Position numbers and translations under genes: made by a program. The notes beneath the pieces are model-generated. The model was not told the origin of the DNA, did no database searches, and saw only the letters and a list, made by a program, of their open reading frames with translations. This document shows, one piece after another, positions 7,403 to 19,172 of a stretch of DNA of 64,000 nt (its first letter is position 1; the number at the start of each line of letters is the position of its first letter). The stretch covers positions 434,001 to 498,000 of the forward strand of contig NZ_JACSCH020000003.1 of assembly GCF_014451325.2 (NCBI RefSeq), written 5' to 3'. The DNA is from Streptomyces sp. CB02980. GTDB taxonomy: Bacteria; Actinomycetota; Actinomycetes; Streptomycetales; Streptomycetaceae.

Positions 7403-8809
7403 ATGGGTGAGGTATTCGCTGGTCGGTACGAGCTGGTCGACCCGATCGGACGAGGCGGGGCGGGCGCCGTGTGGCGCGCCTGGGACCACCGGCGCCGCCG
7501 CTATGTGGCGGCCAAGGTGCTCCTGCAGAGCGACGCGCACACACTGCTCCGCTTCGTCCGCGAGCAGGCGCTGCGGATCGACCATCCGCACGTCCTCGCC
7601 CCGGCCAGCTGGGCCGCCGACGACGACAAGGTCCTGTTCACCATGGACCTGGTCGCCGGCGGTTCTCTGGCGCACGTCATCGGCGACTACGGCCCGCTGC
7701 CGCCCCGGTTCGTCTGCATCCTGCTCGACCAGCTGCTCTCGGGCCTGGCCACGGTGCACGCCGAGGGGGTCGTGCACCGCGACATCAAGCCCGCGAACAT
7801 CCTGATGGACGTCACCGGGACCGGGCGGCCGCATCTGCGGCTGTCCGACTTCGGCATCTCCATGCGCAAGGGCGAGCCCCGCCTCACCGAGACCAACTAC
7901 GTGGTGGGCACGCCCGGGTACTTCGCGCCCGAGCAGCTTCTGGGCGCCGAACCCGACTTCACCGCCGACCTGTTCGCCGTCGGTCTGGTCGCCCTCTATC
8001 TGCTCCAGGGCCGCAAGCCGGACTCGCAGGCCCTGGTCGAGCATTTCCTCACGCACGGCACTCCCGGCGCTCCCGAGGGCGTCCCGGAGCCCTTGTGGCA
8101 GGTGCTCGCCGGTCTGCTGCAGCCCGATCCGCAGGCCCGCTTCCGGACGGCCACGGGGGCGCGCAAGGCCCTGACCGCCGCCGTCGACATGTTTCCCGAG
8201 CCGCGCCCCGACGAGGAGCCGGTCGAGATCTTCGACCAACTCGGCCCCCTGCCACCCGGCTTCGGCCCCCAGGGCCCGACGGGCCCCGCCGGCACCGCCG
8301 CACCCACCGGCCCGGTCGGCGAGCCGGCCACGGCCGCCCAGAGCGCCTCCACCAGCGCCGCACCCGGCGTGACACCCGGCGCCGTACCGACGCCCGCCAC
8401 CACGCCCGTACCGCCCCAGCAGCAGCCCCCACAGCCGCACTACCAGCCCCAGCACCCGGTCACCCCGGCCACGGCTCCGCTCGCCGCCCCGGCCGCGGCT
8501 CCCGCACCGATGCCCGGGCCCTCCGAGACGGGCAGCTTCCACCTGCCCCCGCCGGTCGGCCACCCGACCCCCTCCTTCGACCGGGCACCGACCTCGGCGG
8601 TGCCGTACGAACAAGCCCCTACTCATCCATACACCGCTCGACCCGTTCAGGTTCCCGCGCAGCACACCGCCCCCGTGGGGGCTCCGGCGGCGCCCTCGGC
8701 CCCTGCCCCGGTACGCAGACCGGGACCGCCCCCGAAGGTGACGATCCCGGTCCTGCTGCTCGCGCTGGTCTGCTTCGCGGTCGGCTTCTGGGCCCTCGCC
8801 CAGACCTGA
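7403..8809 (+). CDS. Serine/threonine protein kinase with C-terminal membrane anchor
   Basis: A 468-residue protein with a complete Hanks-type kinase domain in residues 1-260: glycine loop IGRGGAGAVW, ATP-binding Lys in AAKVL (residue 38), catalytic loop HRDIKPANIL, SDFGIS, and GTPGYFAPEQ. A Pro/Ala/Thr/Gln-rich linker of about 160 residues follows. A single hydrophobic helix at the extreme C terminus (VTIPVLLLALVCFAVGFWAL) then ends the protein almost at once, so there is no extracellular sensor domain; it is effectively tail-anchored. Substrates are unknown. It converges with the secreted membrane protein gene at 8845. Confidence 0.93.
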   Translation: MGEVFAGRYELVDPIGRGGAGAVWRAWDHRRRRYVAAKVLLQSDAHTLLRFVREQALRIDHPHVLAPASWAADDDKVLFTMDLVAGGSLAHVIGDYGPLPPRFVCILLDQLLSGLATVHAEGVVHRDIKPANILMDVTGTGRPHLRLSDFGISMRKGEPRLTETNYVVGTPGYFAPEQLLGAEPDFTADLFAVGLVALYLLQGRKPDSQALVEHFLTHGTPGAPEGVPEPLWQVLAGLLQPDPQARFRTATGARKALTAAVDMFPEPRPDEEPVEIFDQLGPLPPGFGPQGPTGPAGTAAPTGPVGEPATAAQSASTSAAPGVTPGAVPTPATTPVPPQQQPPQPHYQPQHPVTPATAPLAAPAAAPAPMPGPSETGSFHLPPPVGHPTPSFDRAPTSAVPYEQAPTHPYTARPVQVPAQHTAPVGAPAAPSAPAPVRRPGPPPKVTIPVLLLALVCFAVGFWALAQT

Positions 8810-8844
8810 GCCGCGCCGAGGCGGGCGAACGGGCCCACCCCGCC

Positions 8845-10149
8845 CTATGCCGCCGCCCGCCTCCGCGCCACCAGCGTCCATCCGCCGAGTCCGAGCAGCA
8901 GGATCGTCCCGCTGCCGATCCCGGCCGCGGCGACGACCCGCATGGAGTCGCTCCCCGATGCCGCCTGCGCCTCCGAGGCGCCCTTCTCCGCCGTCTCCTT
9001 GTCGTCGGCGGACACGCTGAACCGCCCCGGATCACCGTCGTACCCGGGCCCCGGCTTCGCGTTGCCCCGCAGCGAGACCCGCAGGGTCAGCGGCACCGTC
9101 TTGTCCCCGTACTCCTTCGCCATCGCCGGGTTGAGCGTGGCCGACAGGTAGTACCAGCCCGCGAAGCGCATCCCGTTGGTGGCCTCGTCGTACGAGCTGC
9201 GGTTCTCGTGGGCCACCGGTCGCAGCGCGTCGAGCGCGAGCGTCGCGGGCTTGCCGCTGTAGCTGACGGTGTTCTCGTCGACGTGGCCGAGCGCGGGGTT
9301 CTCCAGGGAGAGCACCAGCGCGTGGCCGATGTACTCGTCGCCGGTGGCGCTGCTGCCGAGTTCGGCGGTGGCGAAGAGCTGCTGCCCCCAGTCGACCGGC
9401 ACCCGGTAGAAGAGCGTCTGGCCGGGCCGGATGTCGGACCGCCACTCGCCCTGTGTCAGCGAGGTGGCGTCGTGGACGCCGGAGCCGCCCTGACGCGCCC
9501 GCGGGCCCCCCGCGGGCGGCCCGGGCGTGCCGGAGGCCCAGACCTCGGGGAGCGCGGTCGGGCCGGCCTTCTTGAGCACGGGCTCGGACGCGTAGCGGAT
9601 CTCCAGCTCCCAGTCGTCCGTGCTCGCCTTCGACTCGCGCTCGACGAGGACGTAGTAGGCGCCGGCGCGCTGGCAGGTGGAGCTGTCGGCGTCGACGATG
9701 CGGCGGGCGTAGGCGGCGAGCGGCCGGGTGTACTCGCTGGAGGAGAAGTTCGCCTGCTGGTACCCGCATTCGGTGCCGGAGCCGTCCTGCATGCTCACCT
9801 TGAAGCCGTCGCCGTACTCGACCTTGCCGCCGGCCTTGGGCACCGCGACGACGGAGACGTACGCGTTCTGCTGATCGAGGTTGACCCGGTAGTAGACCTT
9901 GCCGTTCCTCTTGAGCGTGTCGCGGTAGGTCTGCCTGGTCTTCAGCTCCACGGCGTCCGAGCTCGAGGCGGCGCCCTGGATGCGCTGGGCCGAGCTGTCG
10001 AAGGTGTACGGCGGGACCGCACCCCCGGCGACCGCACTCCCGGCGGCCGCGGCCGCCGTCTGCCCGGGAAGCGCCACGACCGCTCCCACCGCCGCGGCCG
10101 CCGTGATCAGGGCCCCCGCCCTGCGGCCGATGCCGGCCTGCGTCTTCAC
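8845..10149 (-). CDS. Secreted protein with C-terminal membrane anchor, function unknown
   Basis: A 434-residue protein with an N-terminal signal peptide (about 1-36, Ala-rich), a long extracellular region and a C-terminal helix (AAAGIGSGTILLLGLGGW) followed by ARRRAAA. This is a type I membrane layout. The extracellular part seems to contain two related beta-rich modules, each opening with a Tyr-Arg-Val strand (VYYRVNLDQQNAYVSVVAV near the first, FYRVPVDWGQQLFATAEL near the second). Cysteines occur in ECGY and STCQ. I do not recognise the function; extracellular binding is a guess. The GTG start at 10149 follows GAGGAGC; longer upstream starts lack such a site. Confidence 0.78.
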   Translation of the reverse strand: MKTQAGIGRRAGALITAAAAVGAVVALPGQTAAAAAGSAVAGGAVPPYTFDSSAQRIQGAASSSDAVELKTRQTYRDTLKRNGKVYYRVNLDQQNAYVSVVAVPKAGGKVEYGDGFKVSMQDGSGTECGYQQANFSSSEYTRPLAAYARRIVDADSSTCQRAGAYYVLVERESKASTDDWELEIRYASEPVLKKAGPTALPEVWASGTPGPPAGGPRARQGGSGVHDATSLTQGEWRSDIRPGQTLFYRVPVDWGQQLFATAELGSSATGDEYIGHALVLSLENPALGHVDENTVSYSGKPATLALDALRPVAHENRSSYDEATNGMRFAGWYYLSATLNPAMAKEYGDKTVPLTLRVSLRGNAKPGPGYDGDPGRFSVSADDKETAEKGASEAQAASGSDSMRVVAAAGIGSGTILLLGLGGWTLVARRRAAA

Positions 10150-10198
10150 GCGCTGCTCCTCTTCACTTAAGCAAGTCGACAATTTGCTCAGGCAAAGC

Positions 10199-10233
10199 GA
10201 AGCCCCGGCCCGCTCTCGCGCGGCCGGGGCTTC
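10199..10233. terminator. Hairpin terminator after the DLW-39 gene
   Basis: A perfect 12-bp stem (GAAGCCCCGGCC with GGCCGGGGCTTC) around an 11-base loop. It separates the DLW-39 gene from the secreted-protein gene on the minus strand. Confidence 0.75.
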
Positions 10234-10253
10234 ACCCACAGACGGTTTTCGTC

Positions 10254-10388
10254 TCAGACACCGGAACCTGCGGGCACGGAGTCGGTCGCCTCCGTCCACA
10301 GATCCTGCTCGGCGCGATCCGCCTGGATCTGGCGGTACACGAGGAGCCCGCCGATGGCGGCCAGTGCGACCAGGAGAAGCTTCTTCAC
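10254..10388 (-). CDS. DLW-39 family small protein
   Basis: A 44-residue protein starting MKKLLLVALAAIGGLLVYRQ, then an acidic/basic helix and the conserved tail EQDLWTEATDSVP. The DLW motif and size identify the actinobacterial DLW-39 family, found near gyrA and tRNA-Ile. The first 20 residues form one hydrophobic helix, so it is probably a small membrane peptide. Its function is unknown. The start is GTG, with an AGG element upstream. It is easily missed because of its length. Confidence 0.85.
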   Translation of the reverse strand: MKKLLLVALAAIGGLLVYRQIQADRAEQDLWTEATDSVPAGSGV

Positions 10389-10504
10389 CGCGCGACCTCG
10401 TCTTTCGTTGACGTAGGAGACTTCTGACGCCCACTCTACACATCGACCGATACCGATCGGTGACCTGTGCGAGGTTCAAACCTTCCAAGGCCCCCGGACA
10501 AACA

Positions 10505-10539
10505 GATCGACCCGGACGGAGGAACCGTCCGGGTCGATC
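10505..10539. terminator. Terminator downstream of tRNA-Ile
   Basis: A perfect 15-bp stem (GATCGACCCGGACGG with CCGTCCGGGTCGATC) around AGGAA, followed on the minus strand by a T-rich TGTTTGT. It starts 7 bp after the tRNA 3' end. Confidence 0.85.
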
Positions 10540-10546
10540 GACACTG

Positions 10547-10620
10547 TGGGGCTAACAGGATTTGAACCTGTGGCCTCATCCTTATCAGGGATGCGCTCTA
10601 ACCAACTGAGCTATAGCCCC
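10547..10620 (-). tRNA. tRNA-Ile (anticodon GAT)
   Basis: A 74-nt cloverleaf: acceptor GGGGCTA with TAGCCCC plus discriminator A; D arm TAGCTCAGTTGGTTAGAGC; anticodon loop CTGATAAG with GAT; T loop GGTTCAAATC. CCA is not encoded. It follows gyrA and DUF3566, the usual actinobacterial order. Confidence 0.97.
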
Positions 10621-10660
10621 GCCGCGCTCTGCGGTGTATGTCCCGCGCGCTGACTCCTGA

Positions 10661-10689
10661 ACATTAGCGCACAGGGGGGCCAGTCCCAA
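10661..10689 (-). promoter_or_regulatory. Probable promoter of tRNA-Ile
   Basis: Minus-strand TTGGGA and TAATGT are separated by exactly 17 bases and sit about 40 bp upstream of the tRNA. Confidence 0.55.
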
Positions 10690-10729
10690 AATCGGTAACC
10701 GACCGGCCCCCTCGCAGGTCACTCGCCCG

Positions 10730-11398
10730 TCACTCGTCCTCGGCGAGCGTGAGCTCCACGCCGCCCACGAAGCCGGCCGACAGGTTGTAGATGAACGCGC
10801 CCAGCGTCGCCAGCGCGGTCATCAGGACCACGTCGATCACGGCGATCACCGAGGTGAACATCAGCACCCGCGGCAGCGACAGGAACGACTGCAGATCGAA
10901 GCCGTTGGACTCGTTCGAGCCCGTGGCCTCGCTGATCGTGCCGCCGACCGTCGAGAAGACGCCCATGGCGTCCATGACCATCCACAGCACAGCCGCCGCG
11001 ACGATCGTGCAGATGCCCAGTGCGATGGAGAGCAGGAAGCTCACCTTCATCACCGACCACGGGTCGGCCTTCGCCACCCGCAGCCGCGCCTTGCGCGTAC
11101 GGGGCGTCGTGCGGGCCCCCGTACGCGGCCGGCGCACGGCACCGGTCTGACCGCCCGCCGTACCGCCCGACGCCGGAGCGCCGTACGCCTGCGGCGGGTG
11201 GTAGGGCGCCCCCGGCTGCTGCGCACCCGTGCGCTCGCCGGGCAGCGGCCCGTTGTAGCTCTCGTACGAGGGCTGCTGCCCCCGAGTGTCCGTCACCGCA
11301 ACCCCCTGGGAGTCCGTGGCGGAGCCACGGGCGCCGTTCGCTCCAGCACCAGCAGAAGCTCCGGCAGCCGCCGATCCGGCGCCCGTGGCTCCACTCAC
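10730..11398 (-). CDS. DUF3566 domain membrane protein
   Basis: A 222-residue protein with a low-complexity N terminus rich in Gly, Ala, Pro and Gln. After a basic stretch (RKARLRVAKADPWSVMKVSF) comes the DUF3566 domain, with two membrane helices (FLLSIALGICTIVAAAVLWMV and VIAVIDVVLMTALATLGAFI) and an acidic end. This is the homologue of the gene that follows gyrA in mycobacteria (Rv0007-like). Function unknown. The GTG start at 11398 lies 4 bp from the gyrA stop, so the two are probably translated from one message. A longer upstream frame reads only antisense-like residues and is rejected. Confidence 0.9.
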   Translation of the reverse strand: MSGATGAGSAAAGASAGAGANGARGSATDSQGVAVTDTRGQQPSYESYNGPLPGERTGAQQPGAPYHPPQAYGAPASGGTAGGQTGAVRRPRTGARTTPRTRKARLRVAKADPWSVMKVSFLLSIALGICTIVAAAVLWMVMDAMGVFSTVGGTISEATGSNESNGFDLQSFLSLPRVLMFTSVIAVIDVVLMTALATLGAFIYNLSAGFVGGVELTLAEDE

Positions 11399-11402
11399 GC
11401 TC

Positions 11403-14024
11403 TTACTCCTCGTGCTCCCCGGCCGAGGGCTCCGTGCCCTCGACTGCCTCGGTCTCGACCACGACGGTCTCGACCACCGCCGCCTCGGACGCCTCCACGG
11501 CGCCCTCGGCGTCGTCGATGTCCTCGTCCTCGCCACCGGCCTCGGCGTTCCGTGCGATGCCGACGACGGCATCGCGCTTGCCCAGGTTGATCAGCTGGAC
11601 GCCCATGGTGTCACGGCCGGTCTCCCTGACTTCGTTGACTCGCGTACGAATCACACCGCCGGACAGCGTGATGGCGAGGATCTCATCCGTCTCCTCGACC
11701 ACCAGCGCGCCCACGAGCGAGCCTCGGTCCTCCACGATCTTGGCGGCCTTGATACCGAGGCCGCCACGGCCCTGGACGCGGTACTCGTCGACGGGGGTGC
11801 GCTTCGCGTACCCGCCGTCGGTCGCGGTGAAGACGAACGTACCCGGCCGGACGACATTCATCGAGAGCAGCTCGTCGTCCTCGCGGAAACTCATCCCCTT
11901 GACGCCCGAAGTGGCGCGTCCCATCGGGCGCAGCGCGTCGTCCGTGGCCGTGAAGCGGATCGACTGCGCCTTCTTGCTGACGAGGAGCAGATCGTCCTCG
12001 GACGAGACCAGCTCCGCCCCGATCAGCTCGTCGTCGCTACCGTCCGCCGCCTCACGGAGGTTGATCGCGATGACACCGCCCGAACGCGGCGAGTCGTAGT
12101 CCTTCAGCACGGTCTTCTTGACCAGGCCGGCCTTGGTGGCGAGCACCAGGTACGGCGCGGCCTCGTAGTCGCGGATCGCCAGGATCTGGGCGATCTGCTC
12201 GTCCGGCTGGAAGGCCAGCAGGTTGGCCACGTGCTGGCCGCGCGCGTCCCGGCCGGCGTCGGGCAGCTCGTACGCCTTGACGCGGTAGACCCGGCCCTTG
12301 TTGGTGAAGAAGAGCAGCCAGTGGTGGGTGGTGGAGACGAAGAAGTGGTCGACGATGTCGTCCTGCTTCAGCTTCGTGCCCCGCACGCCCTTGCCGCCGC
12401 GCTTCTGCGAGCGGTAGTCCTCGGTCTTCGTCCGCTTCACGTAGCCACCGCGCGAGATGGTGACGACGATGTCCTCCTCGGCGATCAGGTCCTCGATGGA
12501 CATGTCACCGTCGAAGGGCACGAGCTTGGACCGGCGGTCGTCGCCGAACTTCTCGACGAGCGCGGCCAGCTCCTCGCTGACGATCGCGCGCTGGCGCTCG
12601 GGCGAGGCCAGGATCGCGTTGTACTCGTTGATCTTGGCCTGGAGTTCGTCGTGCTCGGCGACGATCTTCTGGCGCTCCAGGGCGGCGAGCCGGCGGAGCT
12701 GCATCTCCAGGATCGCGTTGGCCTGGATCTCGTCGATCTGGAGCAGGTCCATCAGGCCGCCGCGGGCGATCTCGACCGTGTCGCTGCGCCGGATGAGCGC
12801 GATGACCTCGTCGATCGCGTCGAGCGCCTTGAGCAGACCGCGCAGGATGTGGGCGCGCTCCTCGGCCTTGCGCAGCCGGAACTTCGTCCGGCGGACGATG
12901 ACCTCGATCTGGTGCGTCACCCAGTGGCGGATGAACGCGTCCAGCGAGAGGGTGCGCGGCACGCCGTCGACGAGCGCCAGCATGTTCGCGCCGAAGTTCG
13001 TCTGCAGGTCGGTGTGCTTGTACAGGTTGTTGAGGACGACCTTGGCGACGGCGTCGCGCTTGAGCACGATGACGAGGCGCTGGCCGGTCCGGGACGAGGT
13101 CTCGTCGCGGACGTCGGCGATGCCGCCGACCTTGCCGTCCTTCACGAGGTCGGCGATCTTCTGCGCGAGGTTGTCCGGGTTGGTCTGGTACGGCAGTTCC
13201 GTGACCACCAGGCACTGGCGGTTCTGGATCTCCTCGACCTCGACGACCGCGCGCATCGTGATCGAGCCACGGCCGGTGCGGTACGCCTCCTCGATGCCCT
13301 TGCGGCCGACGACGAGCGCGCCGGTGGGGAAGTCCGGGCCCTTGATCCGCTCGATCAGGGCGTCGAGGAGTTCCTCGTGGCTGGCGTCGGGGTGCTCCAG
13401 CGCCCACTGCGCACCGGCCGCGACCTCGCGGAGGTTGTGCGGCGGGATGTTGGTGGCCATACCGACGGCGATGCCGGCGCTGCCGTTGATCAGCAGGTTC
13501 GGGAAGCGGGCCGGCAGGACCGTCGGCTCCTGGTTGCGGCCGTCGTAGTTGTCCTGGAAGTCGACGGTCTCCTCGTCGATGTCCCGGAGCATCTCCATCG
13601 ACAGCGTCATGAGCTTGCACTCGGTGTAACGCATGGCGGCGGCCGGGTCGTTGCCGGGGGAGCCGAAGTTGCCGTTGGAGTCGACGAGCGGCATGCGCAT
13701 CGACCAGGGCTGGGCGAGGCGGACGAGCGCGTCGTAGATCGAGGAGTCGCCGTGCGGGTGGTACGTACCCATGACGTCACCGACGACGCGGGCGCACTTG
13801 TAGAAGCCCTTCTCGGGCCGGTAGCCGCCGTCGTACATCGCGTACAGCACGCGCCGGTGGACGGGCTTGAGGCCGTCCCGTACGTCGGGCAGGGCGCGGG
13901 ACACGATGACGGACATCGCGTAGTCGAGGTACGAGCGCTGCATCTCGGTCTCGAGCCCGACGGGCTCGATCCGCAGCACGGGCTCTTCTTCGGTGGTCCC
14001 GGTCGGGGTGGTTTCGTCGGCCAT
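11403..14024 (-). CDS. gyrA: DNA gyrase subunit A
   Basis: An 873-residue, full-length GyrA. The N-terminal breakage-reunion domain shows [21 protein letters not shown], the quinolone-pocket segment [19 protein letters not shown], and the catalytic tyrosine in [10 protein letters not shown]. The C-terminal beta-pinwheel carries the GyrA box (QKRGGKG), which identifies gyrase rather than topoisomerase IV. At the two main quinolone positions the residues are Ser and Asp, the usual sensitive form. With GyrB it introduces negative supercoils. It starts 41 bp after gyrB ends; the acidic tail ([14 protein letters not shown]) is a Streptomyces-type extension. Confidence 0.98.
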   Translation of the reverse strand: MADETTPTGTTEEEPVLRIEPVGLETEMQRSYLDYAMSVIVSRALPDVRDGLKPVHRRVLYAMYDGGYRPEKGFYKCARVVGDVMGTYHPHGDSSIYDALVRLAQPWSMRMPLVDSNGNFGSPGNDPAAAMRYTECKLMTLSMEMLRDIDEETVDFQDNYDGRNQEPTVLPARFPNLLINGSAGIAVGMATNIPPHNLREVAAGAQWALEHPDASHEELLDALIERIKGPDFPTGALVVGRKGIEEAYRTGRGSITMRAVVEVEEIQNRQCLVVTELPYQTNPDNLAQKIADLVKDGKVGGIADVRDETSSRTGQRLVIVLKRDAVAKVVLNNLYKHTDLQTNFGANMLALVDGVPRTLSLDAFIRHWVTHQIEVIVRRTKFRLRKAEERAHILRGLLKALDAIDEVIALIRRSDTVEIARGGLMDLLQIDEIQANAILEMQLRRLAALERQKIVAEHDELQAKINEYNAILASPERQRAIVSEELAALVEKFGDDRRSKLVPFDGDMSIEDLIAEEDIVVTISRGGYVKRTKTEDYRSQKRGGKGVRGTKLKQDDIVDHFFVSTTHHWLLFFTNKGRVYRVKAYELPDAGRDARGQHVANLLAFQPDEQIAQILAIRDYEAAPYLVLATKAGLVKKTVLKDYDSPRSGGVIAINLREAADGSDDELIGAELVSSEDDLLLVSKKAQSIRFTATDDALRPMGRATSGVKGMSFREDDELLSMNVVRPGTFVFTATDGGYAKRTPVDEYRVQGRGGLGIKAAKIVEDRGSLVGALVVEETDEILAITLSGGVIRTRVNEVRETGRDTMGVQLINLGKRDAVVGIARNAEAGGEDEDIDDAEGAVEASEAAVVETVVVETEAVEGTEPSAGEHEE

Positions 14025-14065
14025 TGCTGGTCGTCAGTCCTTTCGTACGGTCAGCTGAGACCGAC

Positions 14066-16431
<2,366 letters not shown>

Positions 16432-16995
16432 CTAGCCGTACGTGTCGCCGGGCCCCACCGACCCCGGCGCCCGCAGCGGCCCGTACCCCCGCCGAGGCCC
16501 ACCCGGCCCCAGCACCTTGATCATCCGCACGGTCCCGTGCCCGAGGTCCTCGTTGAGCCGCGCCACCAGCGTCGGCGCGAGCAGCCGCAGCTGCGTGGCC
16601 CACGCCGTCGAGTCGCACTGCACGGTCAGCACCCGCGCGTCCGGCTCGTCGTCGAACTTCACGGGTACGCAGTGCTTGGCCAGGTCCTCGCCGACGATCT
16701 GAGGCCAGCGGCCCATGACCCCGCCGACCGCCGCCGGTGTCTCCCAGCCCCGCTCGGTGATCAGCCGGTTGATCGCGGCGCCGAGCGCCATCGGGTCGCG
16801 CCCGTCGGCGCGCGCGCCGGAGCGCAGGCCGCCCCCGCGCCGGGCCTGCTTCTTCTGCTGGGCGGCGGCGCCCTTGGCCTTCGCCTGTTCCTTGGCGGCG
16901 CGCAGCGCGACCCGCGCGAGATCCACACCCGAGGGTTCGGGAACGGACGGCCCCGGAGGCGTATCCACAGGCTGGGGAAGGTTTTCCTCGCTCAT
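16432..16995 (-). CDS. DciA-like DUF721 protein
   Basis: A 187-residue protein. The N terminus is Pro-rich and then Lys/Arg-rich ([22 protein letters not shown]). The DUF721 core starts near residue 70 ([16 protein letters not shown]) and contains [20 protein letters not shown] and [25 protein letters not shown]721 includes DciA, the loader or operator of the replicative helicase in bacteria lacking DnaC or DnaI. Its place next to recF near dnaA is the standard actinobacterial arrangement, so a helicase-loading role with DnaB at 56395 is a reasonable inference. Its ATG overlaps the recF stop by four bases (ATGA), indicating translational coupling. Confidence 0.9.
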   Translation of the reverse strand: MSEENLPQPVDTPPGPSVPEPSGVDLARVALRAAKEQAKAKGAAAQQKKQARRGGGLRSGARADGRDPMALGAAINRLITERGWETPAAVGGVMGRWPQIVGEDLAKHCVPVKFDDEPDARVLTVQCDSTAWATQLRLLAPTLVARLNEDLGHGTVRMIKVLGPGGPRRGYGPLRAPGSVGPGDTYG

Positions 16996-18113
16996 ACGCG
17001 CTCCACCGTCCCTCCGGCCACCTGGTACCGCGCCCCCGCGAGGACCCCCGGTACGTCGTCGTCCACAGCGGCCGTCACCAGGACCTGCTCGCCGCCCGCC
17101 ACCAGCTCCGCGAGCCGCTCGCGCCGTCGCGCGTCCAGCTCGGCGAAGACGTCGTCGAGGACGAGGACGGGCTCGTTGCCCTCGGACCGCAGCAGGTCGT
17201 ACGAGGCGAGCCGCAGCGCCAGCGCGTACGACCAGGACTCGCCGTGGCTGGCGTACCCCTTCGCGGGCAGCTCGCCGAGCTTGAGGAGCAGCTCGTCACG
17301 GTGGGGTCCGACCAGGGTGACGCCCCGCTCGACCTCCTGCTTGCGCACCTCGGCCAGCGCGGCGATCAGCTGTTCGTACAGCTCCTCGCGGGTGTGCCCG
17401 GTGCCCGGCGCGGAGGGCCGGTACTCCAGCAGAATCGGTCCGCCGCCGGGCGCGAGCTGCTCGTACGCCTTGTCCGCGAGCGGCTGCAGTACGGCGATCA
17501 GGTCGAGCCGCTGGGCGAGCAGCTCGGCCCCGGTCCGCGCCAGATGCTGGTCCCAGACGTCGAGGGTGGACAGGTCCATGCCGCGACCGCCGTGCCGGCG
17601 GGCCATCGCCGCGGACTTCAGGAGCGTGTTGCGCTGCTTGAGCACGCGCTCGTAGTCGGAGCGCACGCCCGCCATGCGCGGCGTGCGCGCCGTGATCAGC
17701 TCGTCGAGGAAGCGCCGGCGCTCGCCGGGGTCGCCCTTCACCAGGGCGAGGTCCTCGGGCGCGAACAGCACGGTCCGTACGATTCCGAGCACATCACGCG
17801 GTCTGACCTGCGAGGACCTGTTGATACGGGCACGGTTGGCCCGGCCAGGGTTGAGCTCGAGCTCGATCAGCTGGGAGCGCTCGCCCTGGGTGACGGCGGC
17901 GCGGACGACCGCGCGTTCCGCTCCCATCCGGACGAGCGGGGCGTCGGAGGCGACGCGGTGGCTGGAGAGGGTCGCGAGATAGCCGACGGCCTCGACCAGA
18001 TTGGTCTTGCCCTGGCCGTTCGCGCCCACGAAAGCGGTGACGCCCGGGTCGAGCGGGACCTCGACCCGGGCGTAGGAGCGGAAGTCGGCCAGCGAGAGAT
18101 GCGTGACGTGCAT
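16992..18113 (-). CDS. recF: DNA replication and repair protein RecF
   Basis: A 373-residue SMC-like ATPase. The P-loop is [13 protein letters not shown] at about residue 30; the start [19 protein letters not shown] is typical. Near the C terminus are the signature and Walker B ([20 protein letters not shown]). RecF binds single-strand/double-strand junctions and helps load RecA with RecO and RecR at stalled forks. It is full length. It is followed by the DUF721 gene in a 4-base overlap and preceded by gnd. Confidence 0.97.
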   Translation of the reverse strand: MHVTHLSLADFRSYARVEVPLDPGVTAFVGANGQGKTNLVEAVGYLATLSSHRVASDAPLVRMGAERAVVRAAVTQGERSQLIELELNPGRANRARINRSSQVRPRDVLGIVRTVLFAPEDLALVKGDPGERRRFLDELITARTPRMAGVRSDYERVLKQRNTLLKSAAMARRHGGRGMDLSTLDVWDQHLARTGAELLAQRLDLIAVLQPLADKAYEQLAPGGGPILLEYRPSAPGTGHTREELYEQLIAALAEVRKQEVERGVTLVGPHRDELLLKLGELPAKGYASHGESWSYALALRLASYDLLRSEGNEPVLVLDDVFAELDARRRERLAELVAGGEQVLVTAAVDDDVPGVLAGARYQVAGGTVERV

Positions 18114-18173
18114 GGTTGGGCGCCGACCTTCTTCCCCCGGCGGCTGTGCACCGCGGGGTGCACAGCCTGTGGA

Positions 18174-19052
18174 TTACTTCTTCGTCTCGACCGCGTGGCC
18201 ACCGAACTGGTTGCGCAGCGCGGCGATCATCTTCATCTGCGGGGAGTCGTCCTGACGGGAGGCGAACCGCGCGAACAGCGAGGCGGTGATCGCCGGCAGC
18301 GGTACGGCGTTGTCGATGGCGGCCTCGACCGTCCACCGGCCCTCGCCGGAGTCCGACGCGTAGCCGCGCAGCTTGCCCAGGTGCTCGTCCTCGTCGAGGG
18401 CGTTGACCGCGAGGTCCAGCAGCCAGGAACGGATGACCGTGCCCTCCTGCCAGGAGCGGAAGACCTCGCGCACGTCGGTGACGGAGTCGACCTTCTCCAG
18501 GAGCTCCCAGCCCTCGGCGTAGGCCTGCATCATCGCGTACTCGATGCCGTTGTGGACCATCTTCGCGAAGTGGCCGGCGCCGACCTTGCCGGCGTGCACG
18601 GAGCCGAACTCGCCCTCGGGCTTGAGCGCGTCGAAGATCGGCTGGACCTTCGCGACGTCCTCGGCGGAGCCGCCGTACATCAGCGCGTAGCCGTTCTCCA
18701 GGCCCCAGACACCACCGGAGACGCCGCAGTCGACGAAGCCGATGCCCTTGGCCGCCAGCTCCTCGGCGTGCTTCTCGTCGTCCGTCCAGCGGGAGTTGCC
18801 GCCGTCCACGACGATGTCGCCGGGGGAGAGCAGGTCGGCCAGCTCGTCGATGGTGGACTGGGTCGCGGCACCGGCCGGAACCATGACCCACACGACGCGG
18901 GGCCCCTTGAGCTTGCCCACAAGCTCCTCGAGGCTGTGGACATCGGCGAGGTCCGGATTGCGGTCGTATCCGATGACGGTGTGGCCTGCGCGGCGGATGC
19001 GCTCACGCATGTTGCCGCCCATCTTGCCGAGACCGACGAGACCGAGCTCCAT
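18174..19052 (-). CDS. gnd: 6-phosphogluconate dehydrogenase, decarboxylating (short type)
   Basis: A 292-residue protein of the short YqeC/GndA-like type. The Rossmann fold opens at once: MELGLVGLGKMGGNMRERIR. Later come VDCGVSGGVWGLENGYALM and the substrate/catalytic signature KVGAGHFAKMVHNGIEYAMM with catalytic Lys and Asn. It oxidises 6-phosphogluconate to ribulose 5-phosphate, giving NADPH or NADH. The ATG at 19052 is chosen because the dinucleotide-binding fold begins there; the longer frame adds unrelated residues. Its position between dnaN and recF is the usual Streptomyces arrangement. Confidence 0.95.
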   Translation of the reverse strand: MELGLVGLGKMGGNMRERIRRAGHTVIGYDRNPDLADVHSLEELVGKLKGPRVVWVMVPAGAATQSTIDELADLLSPGDIVVDGGNSRWTDDEKHAEELAAKGIGFVDCGVSGGVWGLENGYALMYGGSAEDVAKVQPIFDALKPEGEFGSVHAGKVGAGHFAKMVHNGIEYAMMQAYAEGWELLEKVDSVTDVREVFRSWQEGTVIRSWLLDLAVNALDEDEHLGKLRGYASDSGEGRWTVEAAIDNAVPLPAITASLFARFASRQDDSPQMKMIAALRNQFGGHAVETKK

Positions 19053-19172
19053 CAGAGATTCCTTAAGCGTCGTGTGCGGTTTACCCGGATCCGAGCCTAC
19101 GCCCGGACCCGGGTGCACACCTGTGGGGTCAGCCGCTCAGGCGATTCCCCGAAAAGACCGACGTCAGCCGGC

